Source: Micromonospora andamanensis
Lineage (GTDB): Bacteria; Actinomycetota; Actinomycetes; Mycobacteriales; Micromonosporaceae
NCBI RefSeq assembly: GCF_016863495.1
Contig: NZ_BOOZ01000054.1
Span: forward strand, 1-42,593
Length of the DNA stretch: 42,593 bases
Reading direction: 5' to 3'
Positions 27,434 to 35,204 of the stretch are shown one piece after another. The position numbers and the translations under genes are program-made. Below the pieces are notes generated by a model. The model did not search any database. It was not told where the DNA came from and saw nothing but the letters and a program-made list of their open reading frames with translations. Positions within the stretch are counted from its first letter, which is position 1. Every line of letters begins with the position of its first letter.

Positions 27434-28348
27434 TTAAGGCGTGCTGGTGGGCTGAACGGGCTGAGGCGCCGGCCCACTGTCGGACGGGTTGGAGTTCTTC
27501 GGCTCCTTGCCGTCTACTGAGACCCACAGAGCGACGACCTTGTTCGACAACGGCGCCGAGTCGTAGACGATCCAGTGGGTGGGTACGTTCTCGGCCGGCA
27601 CCTCGATTGACTCCCAGCCCACGCGGTAGCTGGCGGCCTGGTCCTTTGACGCGAGGATCTTGAGGGCGTCCGCCACAGTCTTTCCGACCAGTTCCCGCGC
27701 CTGCGCGTCGTTTTCTGCAGAGCCGCCTTCGATGTGTTCGCCGGGTTTGGCGGTCCTGCCGATGACGATCTTCGCATACGACGTGAAGGTCATTGGGACC
27801 TTAATGCCGACCGAGCAGTTGCCGTTGGCGGTGCAGTCACCTGGCGCCTCGATGTACTCAAGACCACCGGCGGAGTCACCGACTTCCGAGAAGATGACCT
27901 TCCCGACGTGATCAGGCGTGGCGGGCACCAGGGTCAGCTCGACGTTGAGGTTGTACTTGGAAAGTTCTTGGCGGTAGCGCTGAGGGTCGGCGATGGGGTC
28001 CTTGATCTTGATGTTGATGTACCTGTCGTCCTTGGTGATCTGCAGCGCATCTGCCTGTGCGGGGGCAGGTCCGACGGATCCGGAGCCGCCGGGGAGTACT
28101 GCACTAATGCCGAATGCCAGCGCAGCTACCGCGGCTACCGTCGGCACCGCGATGGCCAGCCGGCGATGCCGGGCAATCCAGGAGGCGCGCCTGACCGGCA
28201 ACGCAGTCGTGGTCTCGAAGTCTTGCATGATGCCCTTCAGAAGTGTGGTGGCGGCGTCGCCGGACGGGCTTTGCGCCGAAGGCGGGAGGTGATGCACGGG
28301 AGCGAGCAGCCGAATCACGTGATCCTGGTGGCTGTCGGGTTCGGTCAT
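27434..28348 (-). CDS. single-pass membrane protein paired with the ECF sigma factor (304 aa)
   Basis: ATG 28348 preceded by GGAGAC is chosen; the open frame upstream overlaps the sigma gene and is not protein-like. Domains: cytoplasmic N-terminus about 1-65 (TEPDSHQDHVIRLLAPVHHL, then LLKGIMQDFET), one transmembrane helix about 68-92 (RRLAIAVPTVAAVAALAFGI), and an external domain of about 210 residues rich in Asp, Lys and Val. This layout is that of the sigma-factor partner proteins with a CU044-type N-terminus seen throughout actinomycetes; a role as anti-sigma or sensor is inferred from the pairing. The gene starts 16 bp after the sigma stop. The tail is Pro/Ser-rich (SNPSDSGPAPQPVQPTSTP). 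Confidence 0.78.
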   Translation of the reverse strand: MTEPDSHQDHVIRLLAPVHHLPPSAQSPSGDAATTLLKGIMQDFETTTALPVRRASWIARHRRLAIAVPTVAAVAALAFGISAVLPGGSGSVGPAPAQADALQITKDDRYINIKIKDPIADPQRYRQELSKYNLNVELTLVPATPDHVGKVIFSEVGDSAGGLEYIEAPGDCTANGNCSVGIKVPMTFTSYAKIVIGRTAKPGEHIEGGSAENDAQARELVGKTVADALKILASKDQAASYRVGWESIEVPAENVPTHWIVYDSAPLSNKVVALWVSVDGKEPKNSNPSDSGPAPQPVQPTSTP

Positions 28349-28364
28349 GGCCGTGTCTCCTTGA

Positions 28365-28886
28365 TTACCTGTTGAGTGACGGCTCACGCAGCGCCGCGGC
28401 GAACCGGCGCCGGGCGCGGTGTAGGCGGATGCGGGCAGCGTTCGCTGTGCAGCCAAGTACTAACGCCAGTTCGTCCGCCGCGAGCCCTTCCCAGGCCACC
28501 AGTCGAAGCAGTTCTTGGTCGGCCTCCGGCAGCGAGCGGAACGCCCGCCTGATCTCGTCCGGTACCTCCGGCTCCACAGGGGTGACCCGAGTGAGTTCCT
28601 GACGCAGGCGCTCGGCGAGGCCCGCCGAGCGCCGGTCGGCCCTGTGATGGTTCGCCATCACATTGCGTGCCACCCCGAACAGCCATGGCCTTGCCTGATC
28701 CGGCCGGATCTCGTGAAACCGTCGCCAGGCAACCAGGAAGGTGTCGGCCACCACATCCGCGGCAGCCTCTGGTCGATCGACACGGCGCAGAACGAAACCG
28801 AGCAGATCCCGGTAGCAGGCCCGATACAAGCGCTCGAAACTAGCGGCGATATCGCCGTTCGAAGAAGTGGGTGCGGCGCGTGCCAA
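28365..28886 (-). CDS. ECF-type RNA polymerase sigma factor (173 aa)
   Basis: TTG start at 28886 with GGAG 6 bases upstream. Region 2: FERLYRACYRDLLGFVLRRV through DVVADTFLVAWRRFHEI and RPWLFGVARNVMANHHR (about 16-85), including the typical core-binding helix. Region 4: FRSLPEADQELLRLVAWEGL and LALVLGCTANAARIRLHRAR (about 110-162), the -35 recognising helix-turn-helix. Length and layout are of a standard ECF factor, distinct from the SigE-family factors elsewhere in this window. It heads a two-gene minus-strand operon with the membrane partner 16 bp downstream. Confidence 0.9.
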   Translation of the reverse strand: MARAAPTSSNGDIAASFERLYRACYRDLLGFVLRRVDRPEAAADVVADTFLVAWRRFHEIRPDQARPWLFGVARNVMANHHRADRRSAGLAERLRQELTRVTPVEPEVPDEIRRAFRSLPEADQELLRLVAWEGLAADELALVLGCTANAARIRLHRARRRFAAALREPSLNR

Positions 28887-28972
28887 ACGTGGCTCCTAGT
28901 TCCGTCGGTCAGTGCTGGGCGGGTACGCCCTGTTACCAAGCACGTGTCCGGCAGAAGCCAAACATTTCATTG

Positions 28973-29124
28973 AGGGCTCTCGACTTGGCCGACCGGGTGC
29001 TGGTCGCCGCATACTGGCGAACGAACCTGACGATGCGGCAGATCGGACCGTTGTTCGGGTATCGCACTCCGCCGCTCACCGGGCTATCGACGCCCTCGGC
29101 CCGCTGCTGGCTTTGACCCGCGCC
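28973..29124 (+). pseudogene. transposase N-terminal fragment, frameshifted
   Basis: One frame reads RALDLADRVLVAAYWRTNLT then MRQIGPLFG, and after what looks like a lost G near 29058 the next frame continues VSHSAAHRAIDALGPLLAL. This is the helix-turn-helix start of a DDE-type transposase of the IS5-related group. It ends abruptly at the hairpin at 29125, so no catalytic part remains. Confidence 0.6.
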
Positions 29125-29167
29125 GCAGGATAGGCCCGGCCCTGTTCGCAGGCCGGGCCTATCCTGC
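29125..29167 (+). terminator. hairpin after the transposase fragment
   Basis: Perfect 17-bp stem (arms 29125-29141 and 29151-29167, GCAGGATAGGCCCGGCC and complement), loop CTGTTCGCA. It is nearly the same sequence as the terminator at 20107, including the flanking GCAGGAT and the loop, so it is probably a dispersed terminator repeat. Confidence 0.65.
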
Positions 29168-29176
29168 CGCTCGCAA

Positions 29177-29203
29177 AGTCTCTACAAGATCCGGGGCGGT
29201 TCA
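29177..29203 (-). repeat. IS3-family terminal repeat, copy 3 (reverse orientation)
   Basis: Read on the minus strand it begins TGAACCGCCCCGGATCTTG and continues TAGAGACT, matching the copies at 2254 and 17820. The element it once bounded is not preserved here. Confidence 0.55.
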
Positions 29204-29585
29204 ATGTCGTGGTCCGCCTGCTCAGGTTCGAGCGGGCGGACCACGTGGCCTGGCCGTGGGCCATTCAGGGTGAACGTGGTGAATCCGGTCGTCGGCCTCC
29301 AGTCGGTCGAGCCGCTGCTGCGCTCCCGGATCGGCATGGATCGGCGGGCGGCGTGGGCGCGGAAGGAGGAGCGGCTACGGCGGGACCAAGGGCCCTCGGC
29401 GTAGTACTCCAGCCGGGGACGTTGACCTCGGCTGACCGGGACCAAGGGCTGCGGGATGATCAGTGTGCATGACGCCGGGGGTCCGCCGAATGATGCGGGT
29501 GTGTTATAAGTGCCAGTCCGATGCGGTATTGGACGATGCGATCCCCGCCACCCGAGACTGACGGGCAGGTGGAAGGGGAAGAGTC
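29204..29585. other. gap upstream of the ABC-transporter operon
   Basis: No recognisable gene on either strand. The last 120 bases should hold the promoter of the operon that starts at 29586; TTATAA at 29504-29509 is a possible -10 element but no paired -35 is clear. Confidence 0.4.
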
Positions 29586-30452
29586 ATGCGTCGTGCGATG
29601 TGGCTGTCGGCGGTGGTGCTGCTGTTTGTGACGGCCTGCGGAGGTGGTAGTTCAGTCCCGGACGCGGCTGCCGAAGCTGAGGTGAAGCCGCCTGGGACGC
29701 TGGTCAAACCCGGCACGTTGACTGTGGCGGCCGACTTCCAGGGTCCGCCGTTCGACTACGTCGAGAACGGCAAGCAGCGGGGCTTCGACGTCGAGTTCGA
29801 CAAGGCCGTGGCCGAACTGATGGGCCTGAGGCTCAACGCGGTGGACGCCCGCTTCGCCTCGCTGGTGCCGGGGCTGGAGGCCGGACGATACGACGCGGTC
29901 GTCTCGGTCCTCTACATCACTCAGGAACGGGCGAAGGTGATCGACCTGGTGCCGTACGCCCAGACCGGCTCGGGCTTCCTGGTGCGTAAGAACAACGGTT
30001 TCCAGCCCAAGGCGGCGGAGGAGCTGTGCGGTCGTAAGGTCGCCGTACTGGCCGGCGGTTTCGAGGAGCGGATGGCGACCGGCAAGCTCACCGCGGACTG
30101 TCGCGGCAAGGGCCAGCCGCTGGAGGTGAAGTCTTTCCCGTCCGACGTGGAGGCCACAAAAGATGTGGCCGACGGACGTGCGGACGTCTTCTTCACCAAC
30201 CACTCGATTGTGCTGTACCGGGCCGAGAAACTGCCGGAGCTGAACCTCGTCGTGTCCAATCCGGCACCACTGTTCCCAGTTCCGGCGGGTATCGGCGTGC
30301 GCAAGGACCGGCCGGAGGTCAAGAGGGCCTTCGAGGAAGCGATCGCGAAGTTGCGCGTCTCCGGTGAACTGCGCACCCTCCTGAACAAGTACGGGCTGCA
30401 GGAGCCGGATCAGGAACTGGTATCCAGGGCGCTCGCGGGACCCCTGTACTGA
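29586..30452 (+). CDS. polar-amino-acid type ABC substrate-binding lipoprotein (288 aa)
   Basis: ATG 29586 is preceded by GGAAGGGGAAGAG. Residues 1-19 form a lipoprotein signal with lipobox VTAC and a Cys at 19 followed by GGGSS. The mature protein is a family-3 periplasmic-binding-protein fold: PGTLTVAADFQGPPFDYVEN, RGFDVEFDKAVAELMGLRLN, FASLVPGLEAGRYDAVVSVL, ERAKVIDLVPYAQTG, CGRKVAVLAGG, ADVFFTNHSIVLYRAEKLPEL and a C-terminal KRAFEEAIAKLRVSGELRTLLNKYG. It binds an amino acid or related small solute outside the cell and delivers it to the permease encoded next. Its stop overlaps the next start (TGATG). Substrate not predictable from the sequence alone; context includes an ectoine-synthase homologue. 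Confidence 0.9.
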   Translation: MRRAMWLSAVVLLFVTACGGGSSVPDAAAEAEVKPPGTLVKPGTLTVAADFQGPPFDYVENGKQRGFDVEFDKAVAELMGLRLNAVDARFASLVPGLEAGRYDAVVSVLYITQERAKVIDLVPYAQTGSGFLVRKNNGFQPKAAEELCGRKVAVLAGGFEERMATGKLTADCRGKGQPLEVKSFPSDVEATKDVADGRADVFFTNHSIVLYRAEKLPELNLVVSNPAPLFPVPAGIGVRKDRPEVKRAFEEAIAKLRVSGELRTLLNKYGLQEPDQELVSRALAGPLY

Positions 30453-31984
30453 TGGAGATACTGCGCTTCGACGTGCGGTACGCGCTCGGTCTGTTCGCCG
30501 ACGAACGCGTCTGGATCGCCGCCGGGAACACGCTGTGGCTCGCTACGCTTAGCTGGCTGTTGGCCGGCGTCTTGGGCCTCGGCATGGCGCTGCTGAAGAC
30601 CTCTCGTACCCGCCTCAGCCGTGGCGCGGGCGCCGGCTACGTCTGGTTCTTCCGCGGCGTACCATTGCTCCTCCTGATCATCTTCATCTACAACGCGGTA
30701 CCGCAGGCAATCCCGGCCTCTCAGGGCTTCCTGTCGGACCCGTTCAATGCCGGCCTCGTCGCGCTGGTACTGAGCGGGAGCGCGTACATGGCCGAGGTGT
30801 ACCGCGGTGGCCTGTCGGCGGTCAGCCCGGAGCAACGCGACGCCGGGCGAGCTCTCGGATTCGGGGCGGTACCGTTGCAACGCTTCGTGGTACTGCCGCA
30901 GGCATTCCGGGTGGCGATACCGGGGCTCGGCAACGAGTACGTCTCCAATCTCAAGAACACGTCCCTGGTCTCGGTCATCTCGTTCGTCGAGCTAACCCTG
31001 GAGGGGCAGCGCATCTACAGCGGGAACTTCCTGATCCTGGAAACGCTGTCCGTGATCGGCGTGTTCTACCTGGCCATGGTCTCGCTGTTTTCCGGCGTAC
31101 AGGCGTTCCTGGAGCACCGCCTCGACGTACGACGCGACCGGCGGCCACCAGCCAGTGCGCCGTCCGCCGTCCGTCCGGTACCGGTAACCCCGCCGCTCGC
31201 ATCCGCCAAGCAGTTCGGGCCTGTCGTGCTGGAAGCTCGCGACGTGCGCAAGAAGCTCGGGGGCAGGCTCGTGCTCGACGGCGTCGACCTTGCGGTGCGC
31301 CGCGGCGAGGTGTGCGTGCTCATCGGGCCGTCCGGCTCCGGCAAGTCGACACTGCTGCGCTGCCTGAACCGGCTGCTGACCACTGACGACGGCATCGTGC
31401 TGCTCGACGGTGAGCCGTTCGGCTACCGGTTGAACGGCGGCGAGCCGCACTCCGAACCCGAGCGCCGACTGGCCGCTCGGCGTCGGCGGGTGGGCATGGT
31501 CTTCCAGCGCTTCGAGCTATTCCCGTACCTCACTGCGCTTGACAACGTGCTGCTCGCCCCCCGCCATTTCGGCACGGTCGGCGGCGCCGACGCGGTGGCG
31601 TACGGGCTCGAACTGCTGCGCAAGGTCGGCATGGCCGACCACGCGCACAAGTTCCCGCACCAGCTCTCCGGCGGGCAGCAGCAGCGCGTCGCCATCGCCC
31701 GCGCCCTGGCCAACGAGCCCGAGATCGTATTGTTCGACGAACCGACCTCCGCGCTCGACCCGGAGCTCGTCACCGAGGTGCTCCAGGTGATGACAACGCT
31801 CGCCGCCGAGGGGCTCACCATGGTGGTGGTCAGCCACGAGATGGGCTTCGCACGCAGGATGGCCGACCGGGTGCTGTTCATGGATCAGGGCCGGATTGTC
31901 GAGGAGGGCCCGCCGACACAGGTGTTCGAGGCGCCGGAGAACGCCCGGACCCGCCGTTTCCTGGCGACGATCGGCCATGACTGA
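30452..31984 (+). CDS. fused ABC permease-ATPase for amino-acid-type solute (510 aa)
   Basis: One continuous frame holds two normally separate subunits. Residues about 1-225: HisM-type permease, with several TM helices and the EAA coupling loop (DAGRALGFGAVPLQRFVVLP, followed by VAIPGLGNEYVSNLKNTSLV). Residues about 226-255: Pro/Ala linker. Residues about 256-510: ATPase with Walker A GPSGSGKST, Q-loop MVFQRFELFPYLT, signature LSGGQQQR, Walker B IVLFDEPTSALDPE and switch His in VVSHEMGF. The family works as two permeases and two ATPases; a fusion would homodimerise. Start ATG shares its first base with the stop of the binding-protein gene. The end overlaps the amidase start by 8 bases. Confidence 0.92.
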   Translation: MEILRFDVRYALGLFADERVWIAAGNTLWLATLSWLLAGVLGLGMALLKTSRTRLSRGAGAGYVWFFRGVPLLLLIIFIYNAVPQAIPASQGFLSDPFNAGLVALVLSGSAYMAEVYRGGLSAVSPEQRDAGRALGFGAVPLQRFVVLPQAFRVAIPGLGNEYVSNLKNTSLVSVISFVELTLEGQRIYSGNFLILETLSVIGVFYLAMVSLFSGVQAFLEHRLDVRRDRRPPASAPSAVRPVPVTPPLASAKQFGPVVLEARDVRKKLGGRLVLDGVDLAVRRGEVCVLIGPSGSGKSTLLRCLNRLLTTDDGIVLLDGEPFGYRLNGGEPHSEPERRLAARRRRVGMVFQRFELFPYLTALDNVLLAPRHFGTVGGADAVAYGLELLRKVGMADHAHKFPHQLSGGQQQRVAIARALANEPEIVLFDEPTSALDPELVTEVLQVMTTLAAEGLTMVVVSHEMGFARRMADRVLFMDQGRIVEEGPPTQVFEAPENARTRRFLATIGHD

Positions 31985-33077
31985 CAGCGCGCGCGCCCGG
32001 GTCATTGCCGCCCTCGAACAAGTTGACCCCGACCTGGGCGCCTTCATCACCGTCGACCCCGACGCCGCGCTGCGCCGGGCGGCCAGGGAGCCGGGCGGCC
32101 GACTGCGTGGACTCGTGCTGGCCGTCAAGGACCTCGTCGACACCGCAGGACTGCGCACCACGTACGGGTCACCGCGCTACCGGTACCACGTGCCGACACT
32201 GACCGCCCCGGTCGTTGCCCGGCTGGAGAAGGAGGGCGCAATCGTCGTCGGCAAGACCAACCTCAACGAGTTCGCGTACGGTGTCAGCGGCTACAACCCG
32301 CACTACGGGCTGATGCGTGTGCCCGGCGACCGGGATCGCACCCCCGGCGGGTCGAGTGGCGGCTCGGCGGTCGCGGTCGCGGCCGGGATGTGCGATGTCG
32401 CGGTCGGCACCGACACCGCCGGCTCGGTGCGCATCCCGGCGGCCTGCTGCGGCGTATTCGGGTTCAAGTGCGCCCACGGCGCAGTGCCGATGACTGGCGT
32501 CCACCCGCTGGCCCCGCAGCACGACTCCATCGGATACCTGGCGCGCTCGGTCGACGTACTGCAGCGGGTCCTGGACATCCCGGAGCTGCCTCCGACGCGG
32601 AACGTGCGGGTGGCCACCGCGGACGACGTCCGGCTGCCGCCGTTCCCGGCGGACGACCACTGGACAGTGTTCCGTGAGCAGAGCTACCGGCTGCACCACG
32701 AACGGGCGACCCGGCACCCCGGCGAGTACGGCGACGACCTGCACGTGAAGCTCTCGCAGCCGGTCGGCGACGTGGCGATGGCACGCGCCGTCCTGCACCG
32801 GTGGCGGATTGACTTCGTCCGGTCGCTGGCCGGGTTTCACCTGCTGGTGCTGCCCGTTTTCCCGGGCGACGCGCCGACCGTCGAGGAGGTGCTGCGCGAC
32901 TACCGGGACCGGACACTGCACACGTCCGACCGGCTGCTGAGCATCACGCCGATCGTCAACGCGCTCGGCTGGCCGGCGCTCGCCGTGCCGACGTCCGACG
33001 GACCTCGGCAGGTGATCGGACCGCCAGGCACCGAGGCGAGCATCCTCGCCGTGGGAGATCGGCTCAGCCGTGGCTGA
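31977..33077 (+). CDS. amidase-signature family hydrolase (366 aa)
   Basis: ATG 31977 lies within the end of the transporter gene. The Ser-cisSer-Lys triad is complete: Lys51 in LAVKDLVDT, cis-Ser126 in TPGGSSGGSA, nucleophile Ser150 in GTDTAGSVRIPA. At 366 residues it is about 100 shorter than most family members; the shortening is in the C-terminal part, after LPVFPGDAPTVEEVLRDY. The family cleaves amides, including amino-acid amides, ureas and carbamates. Coupling to an importer suggests that it acts on the imported solute or a derivative, which is inference. The gene ends inside a perfect palindrome shared with the end of the convergent LysR gene (overlap 33064-33077). Confidence 0.9.
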   Translation: MTDSARARVIAALEQVDPDLGAFITVDPDAALRRAAREPGGRLRGLVLAVKDLVDTAGLRTTYGSPRYRYHVPTLTAPVVARLEKEGAIVVGKTNLNEFAYGVSGYNPHYGLMRVPGDRDRTPGGSSGGSAVAVAAGMCDVAVGTDTAGSVRIPAACCGVFGFKCAHGAVPMTGVHPLAPQHDSIGYLARSVDVLQRVLDIPELPPTRNVRVATADDVRLPPFPADDHWTVFREQSYRLHHERATRHPGEYGDDLHVKLSQPVGDVAMARAVLHRWRIDFVRSLAGFHLLVLPVFPGDAPTVEEVLRDYRDRTLHTSDRLLSITPIVNALGWPALAVPTSDGPRQVIGPPGTEASILAVGDRLSRG

Positions 33078-33084
33078 GCCGATC
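33057..33084. terminator. bidirectional palindrome inside two convergent coding ends
   Basis: Perfect palindrome: GATCGGCTCAGCC (33057-33069), GT, and its complement (33072-33084). The amidase stop (33075-33077) and the LysR stop (33066-33064 on the minus strand) both lie inside the arms. It can form a 12-bp stem with a 4-base loop on either strand. Confidence 0.7.
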
Positions 33085-33960
33085 GCGGATCAGGTCGACC
33101 AGTGCCCGCGAGGCGGCCGACTGGTACCGCTCGTAAGCCCGGATCAGGGAGATCGTGCGTCGCAGGGCGACATCGGTCCGCAACGGTGCCAACGGCGGGC
33201 CGTCGACGTCGACAACCGGTCGCGGCAGCAATGCGACGCCGAGTCCGGCCGAGGCAAGCGCCCGCACGCTGCCGGTCGCGCCGCTCTCGTACCCGATGCG
33301 CGGTTGGAAACCAGCGTCGGCACAGGTCCGCTCCAGAATCTGGCGCAGCCCGGCGCCCTGGTTGAACGCCACGAACGGCTCGAGCAACAGCTGCCGCAAC
33401 GCGACGGACGAGCCGGCCAGCCGGTGCCCGGGCCCGACGACGAAGACCAGTTCCTCGTCGAACAGTGGCTCGACGGTCATGTCCTCGGCGCGCGGCCAGG
33501 TCTCGTCGAACATCGCCAGCGCCAGGTCGAGCCGACCGTCGGCGAGCATGGCGATTGTCGGCGCGGCGAACTCCTCGCGCAGCTCGACATCGACGCCCGG
33601 GTACCGCTCGTGGAATTCCACAAGTACCCGCGGCAGCATGCCGGACGCGTTCAGCGACTGCTGGGCGCTCACCGTCACCCGCCCCTCCGCGGAGCCGCTC
33701 AGGTCGCCCATGTGCGTCTGGGCGTCAGCGACCGTGGCCAGGATGCGGGTGGCGTACGGCAACAGGGCCTGCCCGGCGTCGGTGAGCACGACCCGTCGGC
33801 TGGTGCGGTCGAACAGCTGTACCCGCAGGGTCCGCTCCAGCTGGCGGATTTGCTTGGACAGGGCCGGCTGAGCGATGTGCAGCGCGTCGGCGGCACGCGT
33901 GTAGTTCAGGCTCTGCGCGACCGCGACGAAGTACCGCATCTGCCGGAGCTCCGGTTCCAT
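33064..33960 (-). CDS. LysR-family transcriptional regulator (298 aa)
   Basis: ATG 33960. The N-terminal winged helix-turn-helix (residues about 4-64) is clear: LRQMRYFVAVAQSLNYTRAA, HIAQPALSKQIRQLERTL, VQLFDRTSRRVVLTDAG. The effector domain (about 90-290) shows VTVSAQQSLNASGMLPRVLV, DVELREEFAAPTIAMLADGR LDLALA and ALASAGLGVALLPRP, typical of LysR co-inducer domains. The gene lies between the converging amidase and the divergent PLP-enzyme gene, 39 bp from the start of the latter, the classical LysR arrangement for controlling the divergent gene (and here perhaps also the transporter operon). Candidate half-sites are at 33970-34004. Confidence 0.92.
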   Translation of the reverse strand: MEPELRQMRYFVAVAQSLNYTRAADALHIAQPALSKQIRQLERTLRVQLFDRTSRRVVLTDAGQALLPYATRILATVADAQTHMGDLSGSAEGRVTVSAQQSLNASGMLPRVLVEFHERYPGVDVELREEFAAPTIAMLADGRLDLALAMFDETWPRAEDMTVEPLFDEELVFVVGPGHRLAGSSVALRQLLLEPFVAFNQGAGLRQILERTCADAGFQPRIGYESGATGSVRALASAGLGVALLPRPVVDVDGPPLAPLRTDVALRRTISLIRAYERYQSAASRALVDLIRDRLSHG

Positions 33961-33969
33961 GCGGTGATC

Positions 33970-34004
33970 ATGTCAAACCGGAGGGAATGAGACATCGGGA
34001 TGTC
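33970..34004. promoter_or_regulatory. candidate LysR operator half-sites
   Basis: ATGTC at 33970-33974, GACAT at 33991-33995 and ATGTC at 34000-34004 give a spaced inverted repeat plus a close palindrome GACATcgggATGTC that overlaps the start codon of the divergent gene. The region is only 39 bp wide, so both promoters must overlap it. Confidence 0.4.
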
Positions 34005-35202
34005 AGATCTGCTTGACAATGGCGTCGACCTGCCGGAACGCTTTCCGGGGCTCGACGATCCGGGACCGGACGGCCTGCTGGCGGTGCACGCCGACGCGCC
34101 GGGTGGCACCCACGTGACGGAGTCGGTGATCGCGGCCATGGCGGCCTACCAGAGGCACGGCAACGCCAATCCGAACCGGGTCTATCCGGCGTCCGTGGGG
34201 TCGGCGGACATGCTCGCCACCACTCGGGGGGCGTTCGGTCGCTTCGTCGACGCCGACCCCGCGGGCGTGGTGTTTGGTCCGAACGCGACGACACTGACCT
34301 GGCGGTTCGCGCGGGCGTTGGAGGCGCGACTCAGGCCGGGCGACGGCATTGTCTGTACTCAGCTTGACCACGAGGCGAATGTGGCCCCGTGGCTGGCGGT
34401 GGCCGAACGCACCGGTGCCGAGGTGCGGTTCGTGACACTGGATCCGGAGACCTTCGAGCTGGACCTCAGCTCGCTTGAGCGGGCGGTGGACGGGCGGACC
34501 CGGGTCATCGCGTTCACCCGGGTTTCGAATCTTCTCGGCACCGTCGTCCCGGCGGCGCCGTTCGTCGAGGCGGCCCGGTCCTGCGGTGCTGTCACGTACG
34601 CCGACGCGGTCGCCGCGGCGGCGCACTTCCCGCTGCGCCAGCGCGCCGAAGGTATCGACGTGCAGGTTTGCTCGGCGTACAAGTTCTTCGGCCCGCACAT
34701 GGGCGTGATGTCGGCACGGCCGGAGTTGCTTGATGCGTTGTCCCCGGACCGGGTGCGCCCTGCGCCGACGTCCGGACCCCGTCGCTGGGAGGCCGGCATG
34801 CCCCCTCTGGAGGCGGTCGCCGGGCTCGCCGCGGCGCTGCACTACCTGGATCGGCTGGGGTTCGACCGGATCGCCCAACTGGAGAGGGTGCTCACCGAAC
34901 AGGCCCTGGAGCGGCTGGCCGAGCTGCCCCGGATCCGGCTGTTCGGCAAGCGGACCGCAGCCGGCAGGGAGCCGACGTTTGCGCTCCGTGTCGACGGGGT
35001 CAGCCCGGCCGAGGTGGCCACCCAGCTCGCCGCCGAGGGCGTTTACGTCTCCTCCGGCACGAACTACGCCATCGAGACGCTGAACGCGCTCGGCCTGTCC
35101 ACCACTGAGGGAGTGGTCCGTGCCGGCTTCGTCCACTACCACCGGCCGGCTGAGGTCGACCGGACGTTGGCGGCACTCGGCCGCATCGCCGAAGGGAGCT
35201 GA
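34000..35202 (+). CDS. PLP-dependent aminotransferase class V, cysteine-desulfurase-like (400 aa)
   Basis: The fold-type-I PLP enzyme signature is present: cofactor-ring strand AVTYADAVAAAAH, and the Schiff-base lysine Lys228 in CSAYKFFGPHMG, a form typical of the cysteine-desulfurase-like subgroup often annotated as VC1184-type. Other marks are NATTLTWRFARALEARLRPGD, LDHEANVAPWL and FTRVSNLLGTVVP. True cysteine desulfurases keep a conserved active-site Cys loop near the C-terminus; I see none, so a different reaction (amine transfer, epimerisation or elimination) is likely. GGAGGG lies 14 bases before the ATG, unusually far. The next gene follows after 2 bases, so it is co-translated with the EctC-like gene. 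Confidence 0.85.
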   Translation: MSDLLDNGVDLPERFPGLDDPGPDGLLAVHADAPGGTHVTESVIAAMAAYQRHGNANPNRVYPASVGSADMLATTRGAFGRFVDADPAGVVFGPNATTLTWRFARALEARLRPGDGIVCTQLDHEANVAPWLAVAERTGAEVRFVTLDPETFELDLSSLERAVDGRTRVIAFTRVSNLLGTVVPAAPFVEAARSCGAVTYADAVAAAAHFPLRQRAEGIDVQVCSAYKFFGPHMGVMSARPELLDALSPDRVRPAPTSGPRRWEAGMPPLEAVAGLAAALHYLDRLGFDRIAQLERVLTEQALERLAELPRIRLFGKRTAAGREPTFALRVDGVSPAEVATQLAAEGVYVSSGTNYAIETLNALGLSTTEGVVRAGFVHYHRPAEVDRTLAALGRIAEGS

Positions 35203-35204
35203 AG

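Noticed and set aside
29204..29460. Minus-strand frame ending ...PLEPEQADHDIEPPRIL
   Set aside because: No family recognised, no start signal, and it runs into the IS3 repeat.
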